The notes beneath the pieces are model-generated. The model did no database searches. It saw only the letters and a program-made list of their open reading frames with translations, and had not been told where the DNA came from. Shown one piece after another: positions 33,057 through 41,008 of a DNA stretch of 64,000 bases. The position numbers were made by a program, and so were the translations under genes. The first letter of the stretch is position 1. Each line of letters starts with the position of its first letter. Origin of the DNA: UMGS1889 sp900556055 (GTDB lineage: Bacteria > Bacillota > Clostridia > Oscillospirales > Ruminococcaceae); assembly GCA_902463265.1 (NCBI GenBank), contig CABQEV010000003.1, positions 124,001-188,000 on the forward strand. Reading direction: 5' to 3'.

Positions 33057-35675
33057 TTATTTCAGAGCATCAATGGATTCAAGGATCTTAGCCATCTTTT
33101 CCTGAGCCTTTGCAAGCTTAGCCTTTTCAGCCTCGACCTGCTTTTCGGGAGCCTTAGCCATAAATCCGGGATTGTTGAGCTTTCCGCCGGAGAAGTCGAT
33201 ATCCTTCTGAACGGCAGCCTTTTCCTTGTTAAGACGTGCAAGCTCCTTCTCCTTGTCAACCAGCTCGTCCATCGGGATAAAGCAGCGTGAACCGTTTGCA
33301 ACAACTGTTACTGCGTTCGGCAGATCAAACTTATCTCCCACCTCGATCTCAGATGCGGAAGCAAGCTTTACAAAGAACATCTCGGAAGTCTTGAAAAGCT
33401 CCTTTTCATCGGTTTCAATGAATACCTTAGCCTTGACGGAGGGGAGAATGTTCATTTCGGTGCGGCGGTTTCTGATCGCCTTGATAGCTGAGATGACCTT
33501 CTCAAACTTAGCTTCGTCCTCGGAATAATTCAGCTTTTCATCATAAACAGGGAAGCTTTCCAGCATGATAGGCGACTTGCCGTCGTTCAGTGTCTGCCAG
33601 ATCTCCTCTGTGATATACGGCATGAAGGGGTGCAGAAGCTTCAGCATTCCGCTGATAGCCCAAACGAGTACCTGCTGTGCGGTTTCCTTGCTTTTGCCGC
33701 CTGCTGCGATCCTCGGCTTCGTAAGCTCGATATACCAGTCGCAGAATATATCCCAGATAAAGTCATAAAGGTTGGAAACTGCAATTCCAAGCTCAAATTT
33801 ATCGAGATTGTCATTTACGATCTTTGCGAGATTGTTGAACTTTGAAACGAGCCACTTGTCCTCGATGGTGAGATTTTCGGGAAGTCCCTTGAACTCGAAA
33901 TCATCGGGGAGATTCATCATGATAAATCTTGATGCATTCCAGAGCTTGTTTGCGAAGTTTCTCGATGCGATAACCTTATCCTCGATGAAACGCATATCGT
34001 TTCCGGGAGCGTTTCCTGTTGCGAGCATGAAACGCAGAGCGTCTGCGCCGTACTGAGCGATTATCTCAAGCGGATCAATTCCGTTTCCGAGTGATTTGGA
34101 CATCTTGCGTCCCTGAGAATCCCTTACAAGGCCGTGGATAAGAACGGTGCTGAACGGAGGCTTGCCCATGTTTTCGATGCCTGAGAACATCATTCTGATA
34201 ACCCAGAAGAAGATGATATCATAGCCCGTAACGAGTGTGCTTGTGGGGTAGAAGTACTTCAGATCCTCAGTGTTGTCGGGCCAGCCGAGTGTAGAGAACG
34301 GCCAGAGAGCGGAAGAGAACCATGTGTCAAGAGTATCGGGATCCTGCCTCATAGGCTTGCCGCACTTCGGGCAAACTGCGGAGCTTTCCTTTGTAACGAC
34401 CATTTCGCCGCAGTCGTCGCAGTAGAATGCAGGTATCTGATGTCCCCACCAGATCTGACGGGAAATACACCAGTCACGGATATTTTCCAGCCAGTGGAAA
34501 TAAGTCTTGTCAAAACGCTCGGGAACGAACTTTGTTTCGCCGTTCTTTACAGCGTCGATAGCAGGCTGAGCGAGCGGCTTCATCTTAACGAACCACTGAG
34601 TTGAAACTCTCGGTTCAACTGTTGTTCCGCAGCGGTAGCATGTGCCGACATTATGCTCATGTTCCTCGATCTTTACGAGATATCCGCCCTTTTCGAGATC
34701 CTCAACTATCTTCTTTCTTGCTTCATATCTGTCAAGACCTGCATATGCGGGATAATCCTCGGTGATCTTAGCGTCCTCAGTCATAACATTCAGAACGGGA
34801 AGGTTATGTCTCAGACCTACTTCAAAGTCGTTGGGGTCGTGAGCAGGTGTGATCTTAACAACGCCTGTACCGAATTCCATGTCAACATAATCATCGCCGA
34901 CAATGGGTATCTCACGTCCTACGAGCGGCAAAGTGACAGTCTTTCCGATAAGATGTGCATATCTTTCGTCCTTGGGATTTACAGCGACTGCCGTATCTCC
35001 GAGAAGAGTTTCAGGACGTGTTGTAGCAAGCTGAACATATCCCGAACCGTCAGTCAGAGGATAGCGGAGATGCCAGAAATGACCTGCCTGATCCTCATAA
35101 GTTACCTCTGCATCGGAAAGTGAGGTCTTGCAGTGAGGACACCAGTTTATGATCCTCTCGCCGCGGTAGATAAGACCCTTTTCGTAATATTTAACGAAAA
35201 CCTCCTTGACAGCCTTTGAGCAGCCCTCGTCCATGGTGAAGCGCTCTCTTGACCAGTCGCAGGAAGAACCGAGCTTTTTGAGCTGTTCAACGATGCGTCC
35301 GCCGTACTGCTCCTTCCATTTCCATGCACGCTCCATGAAAGCTTCTCTGCCTATGCCTTCTTTGGTCAGACCTTCCTTGCGCATAGCTTCAACGATCTTA
35401 GCCTCGGTAGCGATAGCGGCATGGTCGGTTCCGGGGAGCCAGAGAGCCTCATAGCCCGACATTCTCTTCCAGCGGATAAGGATATCCTGAAGAGTTTCGT
35501 CAAGAGCGTGACCCATATGGAGCTGTCCCGTGATGTTCGGGGGAGGGATAACTATTGTGTACGGCTTCTTTTTGCTGTTGGGAGATGCCTTGAAGCAGTT
35601 GTTTTCTATCCAGTAGGAGTAGATTTTGTCCTCGAATTCCGAGGGATTATACTGCTTCGGAAGTTCGTTTTTCAT
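33057..35675 (-). CDS. valS: Valyl-tRNA synthetase
   Basis: Charges tRNA-Val with valine, editing threonine in its CP1 domain. 872 aa, class Ia. The HIGH signature is in 'PPPNITGQLHMGHALDETLQ'. The editing domain includes 'TTRPETLLGDTAVAV', two Cys-pair zinc segments are present (CYRCGT; CDDCGE...CPKCGKP), the KMSKS signature is 'GRKMSKSLGNGIDP', and a C-terminal coiled coil (about 800-870, 'ELARLNKEKAAVQKD') binds tRNA. AAAGGA lies 9 nt before the ATG. Expression is controlled by the T-box leader immediately upstream. Confidence 0.98.
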   Translation of the reverse strand: MKNELPKQYNPSEFEDKIYSYWIENNCFKASPNSKKKPYTIVIPPPNITGQLHMGHALDETLQDILIRWKRMSGYEALWLPGTDHAAIATEAKIVEAMRKEGLTKEGIGREAFMERAWKWKEQYGGRIVEQLKKLGSSCDWSRERFTMDEGCSKAVKEVFVKYYEKGLIYRGERIINWCPHCKTSLSDAEVTYEDQAGHFWHLRYPLTDGSGYVQLATTRPETLLGDTAVAVNPKDERYAHLIGKTVTLPLVGREIPIVGDDYVDMEFGTGVVKITPAHDPNDFEVGLRHNLPVLNVMTEDAKITEDYPAYAGLDRYEARKKIVEDLEKGGYLVKIEEHEHNVGTCYRCGTTVEPRVSTQWFVKMKPLAQPAIDAVKNGETKFVPERFDKTYFHWLENIRDWCISRQIWWGHQIPAFYCDDCGEMVVTKESSAVCPKCGKPMRQDPDTLDTWFSSALWPFSTLGWPDNTEDLKYFYPTSTLVTGYDIIFFWVIRMMFSGIENMGKPPFSTVLIHGLVRDSQGRKMSKSLGNGIDPLEIIAQYGADALRFMLATGNAPGNDMRFIEDKVIASRNFANKLWNASRFIMMNLPDDFEFKGLPENLTIEDKWLVSKFNNLAKIVNDNLDKFELGIAVSNLYDFIWDIFCDWYIELTKPRIAAGGKSKETAQQVLVWAISGMLKLLHPFMPYITEEIWQTLNDGKSPIMLESFPVYDEKLNYSEDEAKFEKVISAIKAIRNRRTEMNILPSVKAKVFIETDEKELFKTSEMFFVKLASASEIEVGDKFDLPNAVTVVANGSRCFIPMDELVDKEKELARLNKEKAAVQKDIDFSGGKLNNPGFMAKAPEKQVEAEKAKLAKAQEKMAKILESIDALK

Positions 35676-35715
35676 TTTAACAGATCCTTTCGGTAATATT
35701 TATCGGCATATGAGC

Positions 35716-35960
35716 ATAAAAAACGCCCCGAAGCCGATACAGGGCTTCAGGGCGGAAAATATCCGCGGTACCACCTGAATTCGCTGAAAAAACAGCGCAC
35801 TCGATCTCCGTAACGGGGAGAGACCGCCGCATACTACTTGACCTGCGTTCGTATGCGAAGCTCCGAGGCTACTTCCGCAAATTCCGCACCAAGACTTGCA
35901 CCGACCGTCTTTTCTCTGAGAGCGGGAGAAATGCGTACTCCTCCTCATCACTGCCTTTAC
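35716..35960 (-). ncRNA. T-box riboswitch of valS (Val specifier GUA)
   Basis: Minus-strand leader, read from a predicted +1 near 35958. Stem I includes the 'GATGAGGAGGAGTACG' side and, in the specifier loop, GAA-GTA-GCC; GTA (35870-35872) is a valine codon. The T-box itself (AATTCAGGTGGTACCGCGG, 35763-35781) pairs with the tRNA acceptor end and forms the antiterminator. The alternative is the terminator at 35717-35755. Uncharged tRNA-Val should raise valS transcription. Confidence 0.93.
35717..35755 (-). terminator. T-box terminator stem
   Basis: Minus strand CGCCCTGAAGCC / GGCTTCGGGGCG (12 bp, one G-U) followed by six U; its 5' side overlaps the antiterminator partner. Confidence 0.9.
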
Positions 35961-35964
35961 GGAA

Positions 35965-35993
35965 ATTATATCATGCTTTGATTTTTTTGTCAA
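35965..35993 (-). promoter_or_regulatory. Perfect consensus promoter of the valS T-box leader
   Basis: Minus strand TTGACA (35988-35993), 17 nt, TATAAT (35965-35970). Confidence 0.88.
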
Positions 35994-36141
35994 TAGATGA
36001 TTTTTATTTTCGGATAATTTGCTTTTTCGGGGATCGCCGGCGGGGAGCGAAACAGCAGCTTTTGAATGTGCCGTCACCTTGCTTTTCTGACGCTGACCGA
36101 ATATCACGCTGCTTTGCGGGGATTTCTCAGGATAGGCGGGT
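35994..36141. other. Short intergenic stretch between the valS promoter and hicB
   Basis: No gene, RNA or clear regulatory element is seen. No intrinsic terminator follows hicB on the minus strand, so hicAB transcripts could run into the valS promoter region. Confidence 0.5.
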
Positions 36142-36486
36142 TCACTTTGCGTTTGATGAAATGAAAAATTCGATGGCTTCTTCAACAGAAGTGTTGAGTG
36201 ACTGATTGTGTGCAGCGGAAAACATGGCAAGGCTTCTGTGAAGATCGGGGGATATTCTGACATTGAAGCTGCCTTTATAGCTTTTTTCGGGGTCAATGCC
36301 TTGTTCGGCACACAGCTCAAGATAGTCATCGACCGCACCTTCAAAATCCGCATGAAGCTCCCCGACACTCGTGCCTTCGTATGAGATTAGGCTTTTTATT
36401 CCAATTACTTCTCCGTAAAGAATGTTGTCTGTGTCGGAAAATTTTACAGTACCGTAATAGCCTTTGTATTCAAGCATATTGTTCAT
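36142..36486 (-). CDS. hicB: HicB-family antitoxin
   Basis: A 114-aa protein with a degenerate RNase H-like N-terminal domain ('MLEYKGYYGTVKFSDTDNILYGEVIGI...ISYEG', 'DFEGAVDDYLELC') and a C-terminal ribbon-helix-helix/HicB DNA-binding segment ('GSFNVRISPDLHRSLAMFSAAHNQSLNTSVEEAIEFF'). This is the two-part plan of HicB antitoxins, which block HicA and bind their own promoter. Its ATG overlaps the hicA stop (ATGA) and GGAGGG sits 6 nt upstream. Confidence 0.92.
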   Translation of the reverse strand: MNNMLEYKGYYGTVKFSDTDNILYGEVIGIKSLISYEGTSVGELHADFEGAVDDYLELCAEQGIDPEKSYKGSFNVRISPDLHRSLAMFSAAHNQSLNTSVEEAIEFFISSNAK

Positions 36487-36734
36487 ATTAAACCCTCCTT
36501 CATAAGAATATCAAGAATTTGTTTCAGCTGATATTCAAGCAATTCTTTTCTTGGGTGAGGTTTGTGAAGAATAATGACCATATCGCCTTTATAGAATTTG
36601 ATGCGTGAACCGCTTGTTTTTCCTTTATTGCTGACTGAAAATCCCAGATATTCCAGCAGCGACAGCATTTCATCAAATGTAAAATCTTTTGGAATTGTCT
36701 TTAGTTTTTGTATTAGTTTATCTTTTTTACCCAT
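36483..36734 (-). CDS. hicA: HicA-family mRNA interferase toxin
   Basis: An 83-aa dsRBD-like toxin with 'FTFDEMLSLLEYLGFSVSNKGKTSGSRIKF' and the conserved 'ILHKPHPRKEL' segment. Known HicA toxins use a conserved His in this fold to cleave mRNA. Ribosome site GGAGGAG. Toxin first, antitoxin second, one overlapping operon with its own promoter. No mobile element flanks it, so this is probably an isolated chromosomal module. Confidence 0.92.
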   Translation of the reverse strand: MGKKDKLIQKLKTIPKDFTFDEMLSLLEYLGFSVSNKGKTSGSRIKFYKGDMVIILHKPHPRKELLEYQLKQILDILMKEGLI

Positions 36735-36753
36735 AAAATGCTCCTCCGTTTAT

Positions 36754-36797
36754 ATTATATCATAGCGCATCAAAAAATGCAACTGTTTTTCAGTTGC
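36754..36797 (-). promoter_or_regulatory. hicAB promoter with a hairpin/dyad over the -35
   Basis: Minus strand TTGCAT (36777-36782), 17 nt, TATAAT (36754-36759). A perfect dyad GCAACTG-5-CAGTTGC (36779-36797) overlaps the -35, where HicB or another repressor could bind. A U-run after the stem makes it look like a terminator too, but no minus-strand gene lies upstream. Confidence 0.55.
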
Positions 36798-36897
36798 GGA
36801 TATGTTGGGATAAACATGAATATATCCAACAAGCATTTCTGACCCGATGTTGTGCAAATCGCTTAATAATCTGTTTCATGTTTGTATTATTTAGGAC

Positions 36898-36926
36898 TTG
36901 TAAACTTTAATTATTTGTGTTAAAAT
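36898..36926 (+). promoter_or_regulatory. Promoter of the 528-aa gene
   Basis: TTGTAA (36898-36903), 17 nt, TAAAAT (36921-36926). Confidence 0.55.
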
Positions 36927-36944
36927 TATGTTATACATGATGAA

Positions 36945-36980
36945 AGGAGACTGCCGTTCTGCGGCAGGCAAGTGCATAAA
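36945..36980 (+). promoter_or_regulatory. Ribosome site separated from start by a hairpin
   Basis: AGGAG (36945-36949), hairpin CTGCCG-5-CGGCAG (36951-36967), ATG at 36980. Folding would bring the site to about 13 nt. A 19-codon frame (36940-36996) also runs across this region and overlaps the start. Confidence 0.4.
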
Positions 36981-38566
36981 TGAGCGTAAAATTTGATATA
37001 ACCGCAGTAGTTCCCGAACTGATGGACGAAATAATCTTCATGGACGATTCTCCCGCCCTTGAAGCCTTTGAAAGCGAACTTACCGATATCATAGCGGGAA
37101 TGGCTGAAAAAGGCGATTACAGCGATATTCTTGCAGGTGCTGACATATCTGCACTGCTGAATGACTACAAAAACGCAGTCACAAACCTTCAGCGTTCCTA
37201 TCTCTTATGGTCAGAATATGAAGCAAAGGAGCCTTCCGGCAAGCGCTGGGGACTCGATCCCGCGCAGAGAATAAATTACTGCAAGATATTTTATAAAGCA
37301 TTCGGCGTTGTGCTTGTTTCACTGAACGGAAAGGAGACTTCCGTTGAAGCGGGAAAAGCGGCAGAGCTGAAACAGAAATTCATGGGAATGATCGTAAACG
37401 GCGGCGACCTTTACAATAAGCTGCGTGATTTCTTCCGCGGATATATCTACGGCTGGCTTTTCAACTATATGACCGAGCAGAAGCTTATGCCCGAATATGC
37501 CGAATTTATTGTTTCGCTGGCTGTTGTGTCAGACAAGATAGCCGCATCTCCGCAACAGAAGTCGGATATCGTCCGCAATCTGAAAATGATGCTGACAAAG
37601 GGAAGGTTCAAGTACATAAACGGATATGTTCCTCTCGATGTAATGACTTCCGCAGTTGCCGACAGATATGAGCTTTCGGCAGTAAGCGGCGAGGACAGGG
37701 ATATAGTCATAGCATCTGTATCCAAGCGTATTTGTGAGCTTTGCGAGTACAACAGCGAGGATAATACCGTTCCTTATAATGTAACATCTGATTTCATGAC
37801 AAAAGCAAATTCCGAGTATATCACCTGCGATGCATTTGCTGAGCGTGAATATGAGAACGCATTCGGCGGGGAAAGAACATTTTTTGATGGTGTGCATGAG
37901 GATAAGGGCGGAATGACCGTTAAGATGGTCGCTGAGGCAGCCGAAGCGTCCTGCGCCGCACTTTCAGATGAATATTATTCGTCCGCACACGTTTCTGCTG
38001 CGGAAACAGGTCTGAAGGGCGAGGTGAAGGGCTATCTTTATCCGCTTGCATATAAGGACGGAAACTCATTCCTGTTCTCATTCGCAGCCGAATATATCAT
38101 TATGGATAACTGCGACAAGGCACTTTATACCCGTGTTGATGCCGCTGATGTTCCCGTAAAATCGTTCCTGTTCCTGAAAGACGAGCTGAAGTCTACCTAT
38201 TTCTATATGGAAGTAAGAAAGCTGCTCGCAGACGGCGAAAACATCAGAATACCTGCGTCAAGACAGCTCTGCATCAGAAATGACAAGGAGCCGCTGCTCA
38301 GAGAGATAAGCCTGGTTGATGATTATCTGAAGGATTCCTCTGAGGATGACAGACGAATGAACAAGATAGACAAGGTGCTTTATCTTATCTCAGGCAACAG
38401 CAATGCCGAGCATTACGAAGCAGCACTTGCCGAGCATTTCTTCGGTTCAAAGCTTTTCGACAGCTATATAAAATTCCGCACCCGCACACTTTCCGACAGT
38501 GCCGAAAGAGCAGGCGTGGATTCTCAGAAAAAGCTTGTCGCACAGCTTAATGCCATCACACTTTAA
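36980..38566 (+). CDS. Unrecognised 528-aa soluble protein
   Basis: No family recognised. The sequence is acidic, without a signal peptide or TM, with mixed alpha/beta composition. Segments such as 'DDSPALEAFESELTDIIAGMAEKGDYSDIL' and 'KVLYLISGNSNAEHYEAALAEHFFGSKLFDSYIKFRT' suggest helical repeats. The four Cys ('RICELCEY', 'YITCDAF', 'ASCAALS') do not form an obvious metal site. A GTP/ATP loop is not seen. It is transcribed alone from its own promoter to a bidirectional terminator. The start is unusual: AGGAG lies 30 nt upstream of the ATG with a small perfect hairpin (CTGCCG/CGGCAG) between. A stop codon immediately precedes the ATG, so no in-frame earlier start exists. Confidence 0.75.
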   Translation: MSVKFDITAVVPELMDEIIFMDDSPALEAFESELTDIIAGMAEKGDYSDILAGADISALLNDYKNAVTNLQRSYLLWSEYEAKEPSGKRWGLDPAQRINYCKIFYKAFGVVLVSLNGKETSVEAGKAAELKQKFMGMIVNGGDLYNKLRDFFRGYIYGWLFNYMTEQKLMPEYAEFIVSLAVVSDKIAASPQQKSDIVRNLKMMLTKGRFKYINGYVPLDVMTSAVADRYELSAVSGEDRDIVIASVSKRICELCEYNSEDNTVPYNVTSDFMTKANSEYITCDAFAEREYENAFGGERTFFDGVHEDKGGMTVKMVAEAAEASCAALSDEYYSSAHVSAAETGLKGEVKGYLYPLAYKDGNSFLFSFAAEYIIMDNCDKALYTRVDAADVPVKSFLFLKDELKSTYFYMEVRKLLADGENIRIPASRQLCIRNDKEPLLREISLVDDYLKDSSEDDRRMNKIDKVLYLISGNSNAEHYEAALAEHFFGSKLFDSYIKFRTRTLSDSAERAGVDSQKKLVAQLNAITL

Positions 38567-38578
38567 GATGAAAAACAA

Positions 38579-38620
38579 GACCTCATCGGAGCTTTTTAAC
38601 GTTCCGATGAGGTCGTTTTT
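38579..38620. terminator. Bidirectional terminator between the 528-aa gene and the glycosyltransferase
   Basis: Perfect 12-bp stem GACCTCATCGGA / TCCGATGAGGTC with T-runs on both sides on the relevant strands. Confidence 0.9.
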
Positions 38621-38641
38621 GTTTATTGTGATCCGATGCGG

Positions 38642-39574
38642 TCAGCAGTTCGACAGCTGCCCCAGCACCTTGAAAAATCCCTTTTTGCGGTATCCGCCGA
38701 AAAGGATCTTCGACATTTTTACAAATTTATTTGCGGAGATAAAAGCAGCATATCCCGAAGCGATGGCACGGTTTGCGTCAGTGAGTCCATTTTCGTTTGC
38801 CTGAACGAATTCCTGTGCCTGATAGTAGCTTTTCTTCGTTTCAAAGGTGTGTCCCTTGAGCAGGTCGGTGTGCTTTGCAAGAAATGCGTCCTTTCCTGCG
38901 CAAGCTTCGATCTCGGATGTACCCGAAAAACGCTTTCTTACCAGGGCATCACGGCAGTAGCCGACCTTTCCGAATGCTGCGGCATTCAGCGCTATCCACC
39001 AGCCTATGCTTACTGCATTTCCCGAAATGTTTCTGCACAGATTAAGCAGCGCCTGATTCATAAGGCAGGTCTCGTCAATAACGGGATTTTCCGCAAGTGC
39101 CTGTTTCAGCGTGAAATTATTTGTCCTGAGGTTTGCGTGATCGGCGAGGGAAGTGGATACTCTGCCCATTCCCGAGTCGCATATCTCGGCATCACAGTGG
39201 ACGAGGATAGGTGTTCTGGGGCTTGTCTGTGCTTCGAGAGCTTTCAGCGCAGTAAGCTCGGCGGTGAGCTTTGTGGGCTTCCAGACATCGCCCTGTCCGC
39301 ATATTGCGTAATATGTACCTGATGAAGCATTTGCGTTTTTCATCAGCTCGCCGTATGAGAACACTGTCGAATGGCCGTTTGACGGCGTTGTTATCATGCG
39401 TATTTTCTGCGGATATTTGTCGATGTATCTGTTCAGGATATCAACGGTTCCGTCAGTTGAGCAGTCGTTTCTTACAGTTATCACAGTATCCTTGTAATCC
39501 TGCGACAGAAGAGATTCGAGCTGTTCTTCAAGATGCTTTTCGCCGTTGTAAACAGAAAGAAGAATTTCGATCAT
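38642..39574 (-). CDS. Glycosyltransferase family 2 (rhamnosyltransferase-like)
   Basis: A 310-aa GT-A fold protein: N-terminal 'IEILLSVYNGEKHLEEQLESLL', 'ITVRNDCSTDGTVDIL' and 'YAICGQGDVWKPTKL', where other members have D-Q-D-D-x-W; here the acidic triad is changed to GQGDVW. The middle 'HCDAEICDSG' is a second acidic site. Such enzymes add rhamnose or other sugars to surface polysaccharides. It stands alone with its own promoter. TTG at 39583 is too close to AAAGG; ATG at 39574 is 9 nt away. Confidence 0.85.
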   Translation of the reverse strand: MIEILLSVYNGEKHLEEQLESLLSQDYKDTVITVRNDCSTDGTVDILNRYIDKYPQKIRMITTPSNGHSTVFSYGELMKNANASSGTYYAICGQGDVWKPTKLTAELTALKALEAQTSPRTPILVHCDAEICDSGMGRVSTSLADHANLRTNNFTLKQALAENPVIDETCLMNQALLNLCRNISGNAVSIGWWIALNAAAFGKVGYCRDALVRKRFSGTSEIEACAGKDAFLAKHTDLLKGHTFETKKSYYQAQEFVQANENGLTDANRAIASGYAAFISANKFVKMSKILFGGYRKKGFFKVLGQLSNC

Positions 39575-39610
39575 GACTATCAACCTTTCGTAAATTCATC
39601 AGTTATTTTT

Positions 39611-39639
39611 ATTATATCAGCCGCAATGTCATTTTGCAA
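39611..39639 (-). promoter_or_regulatory. Promoter of the glycosyltransferase
   Basis: Minus strand TTGCAA (39634-39639), 17 nt, TATAAT (39611-39616). Confidence 0.65.
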
Positions 39640-39683
39640 TATAATCATCACAAAAAATAATTTTCATTTGCAGAAAATCAGCC

Positions 39684-39712
39684 TTGAAATTTGGTTATTT
39701 TTATGGTAGAAT
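39684..39712 (+). promoter_or_regulatory. Promoter of the apgM-like gene
   Basis: TTGAAA (39684-39689), 17 nt, TAGAAT (39707-39712). Confidence 0.6.
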
Positions 39713-39776
39713 AAAAATATGTGATGCGGCAGCGCGATGATCCGCTGTCAGCTTATTTGAAAGGGAATGTGAAAAA

Positions 39777-40985
39777 ATGAAGTATGTTGTTCTTCTCTGC
39801 GACGGCTGTGCTGATTATCCCGTCGAAGAGCTTGGCGGAAAAACGCCTCTTTCCGCGTCTGTAACTCCTAACATGGACAAGCTTGCAAAGGATTCTGTAA
39901 TGGGCATGGTAAAGACCGTTGCCGACGGACTCAAGCCCGGCTCCGATGTTGCTAACCTCTCAGTTCTCGGATATGATCCCGCTGTGTGCTATACGGGACG
40001 TTCTCCCCTCGAGGCAGGAAGCATAGGCATCGACATGAAGCCTTCCGATGTATCATTCAGATGCAACCTCGTTACAGTATCCGATGAGCCTGATTTTGCC
40101 GATAAGACACTTGTTGACTATTGTGCGGACGATATCTCGACAGAAGAGGGCAGGGAGATAATCAATTTCCTGAAGCAGCATTTCGATAACGATGAATTTA
40201 CACTGTACAGCGGCGTAAGCTACCGTCACTGCCTCATCTGGAACAACGGAACTCTCGATGTCGGCACACTGACACCTCCTCACGATATCACAGGCAGAAA
40301 GATCAAGGAATATCAGCCTCTGCACCCAAATGCAGCAAAGCTTTATGATATGATGAAAAAATCCTGCGAACTGCTGAAAGATCACCCCGTAAACAAGGCA
40401 AGGATAGCAAGAGGTCTGCGTCCCGCAAACTGCGTTTGGTTCTGGGGCGAGGGCGTAAGAGCGCAGCTGGAGGACTTCGAGAAGGTATACGGTCTGAAGG
40501 CTTCCATGATCTCCGCAGTTGATCTGCTGAAGGGAATAGGCAAGTTCAGCGGAATGAACGTTGTTGATGTTGAGGGTGCAACAGGCTATATCGACACCAA
40601 CTTCAAGGGCAAGGCTGACGCAGCAATAAATGAACTGAAAAACGGCAGAGATTTCGTTTATATCCATGTTGAAGCACCCGATGAGTGCGGTCACAGACAT
40701 GAGATACAGAACAAGGTGAAGTCCCTCGAACTTATTGATAAGGAGATACTCGGAAGGATCCTGCCCGAACTCGAAAAGATGGGCGATTACAAGATCATGA
40801 TCCTGCCCGATCACCCGACACCCCTTGCACTTAAAACACATACTTCCGATCCCGTTCCTTTCATGATATACAGAAGCACTCACAAGGTAGATGGTCAGCC
40901 TGCATTCACTGAGGAAAACGGAAAGAAAACAGGTGTTTTCATTGAGAACGGTCCTACGATCATGAAGTATTTCATTGATCTGTGA
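39777..40985 (+). CDS. apgM: ApgM-type cofactor-independent phosphoglycerate mutase family protein
   Basis: A 402-aa alkaline-phosphatase-fold enzyme of the archaeal ApgM branch: metal ligands in 'VVLLCDGCADYP' and 'PDHPTPLALKTHTSDPVPF', active-site Ser in 'KPGSDVANLSVLGYDP', and 'YIHVEAPDECGHR'. ApgM interconverts 3- and 2-phosphoglycerate. Relatives in several bacteria serve as an alternative homoserine kinase (threonine synthesis), and sequence alone does not separate them here. It lies 23 nt upstream of fhs and is probably cotranscribed. AAAGGGA ribosome site. Confidence 0.85.
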   Translation: MKYVVLLCDGCADYPVEELGGKTPLSASVTPNMDKLAKDSVMGMVKTVADGLKPGSDVANLSVLGYDPAVCYTGRSPLEAGSIGIDMKPSDVSFRCNLVTVSDEPDFADKTLVDYCADDISTEEGREIINFLKQHFDNDEFTLYSGVSYRHCLIWNNGTLDVGTLTPPHDITGRKIKEYQPLHPNAAKLYDMMKKSCELLKDHPVNKARIARGLRPANCVWFWGEGVRAQLEDFEKVYGLKASMISAVDLLKGIGKFSGMNVVDVEGATGYIDTNFKGKADAAINELKNGRDFVYIHVEAPDECGHRHEIQNKVKSLELIDKEILGRILPELEKMGDYKIMILPDHPTPLALKTHTSDPVPFMIYRSTHKVDGQPAFTEENGKKTGVFIENGPTIMKYFIDL

Positions 40986-41008
40986 TAAACATTCAAAGGA
41001 GTAATTTA

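Noticed and set aside
35700..36368. 222-codon minus-strand frame across the T-box
   Set aside because: Covers the T-box RNA and hicB in another frame; not a protein gene.
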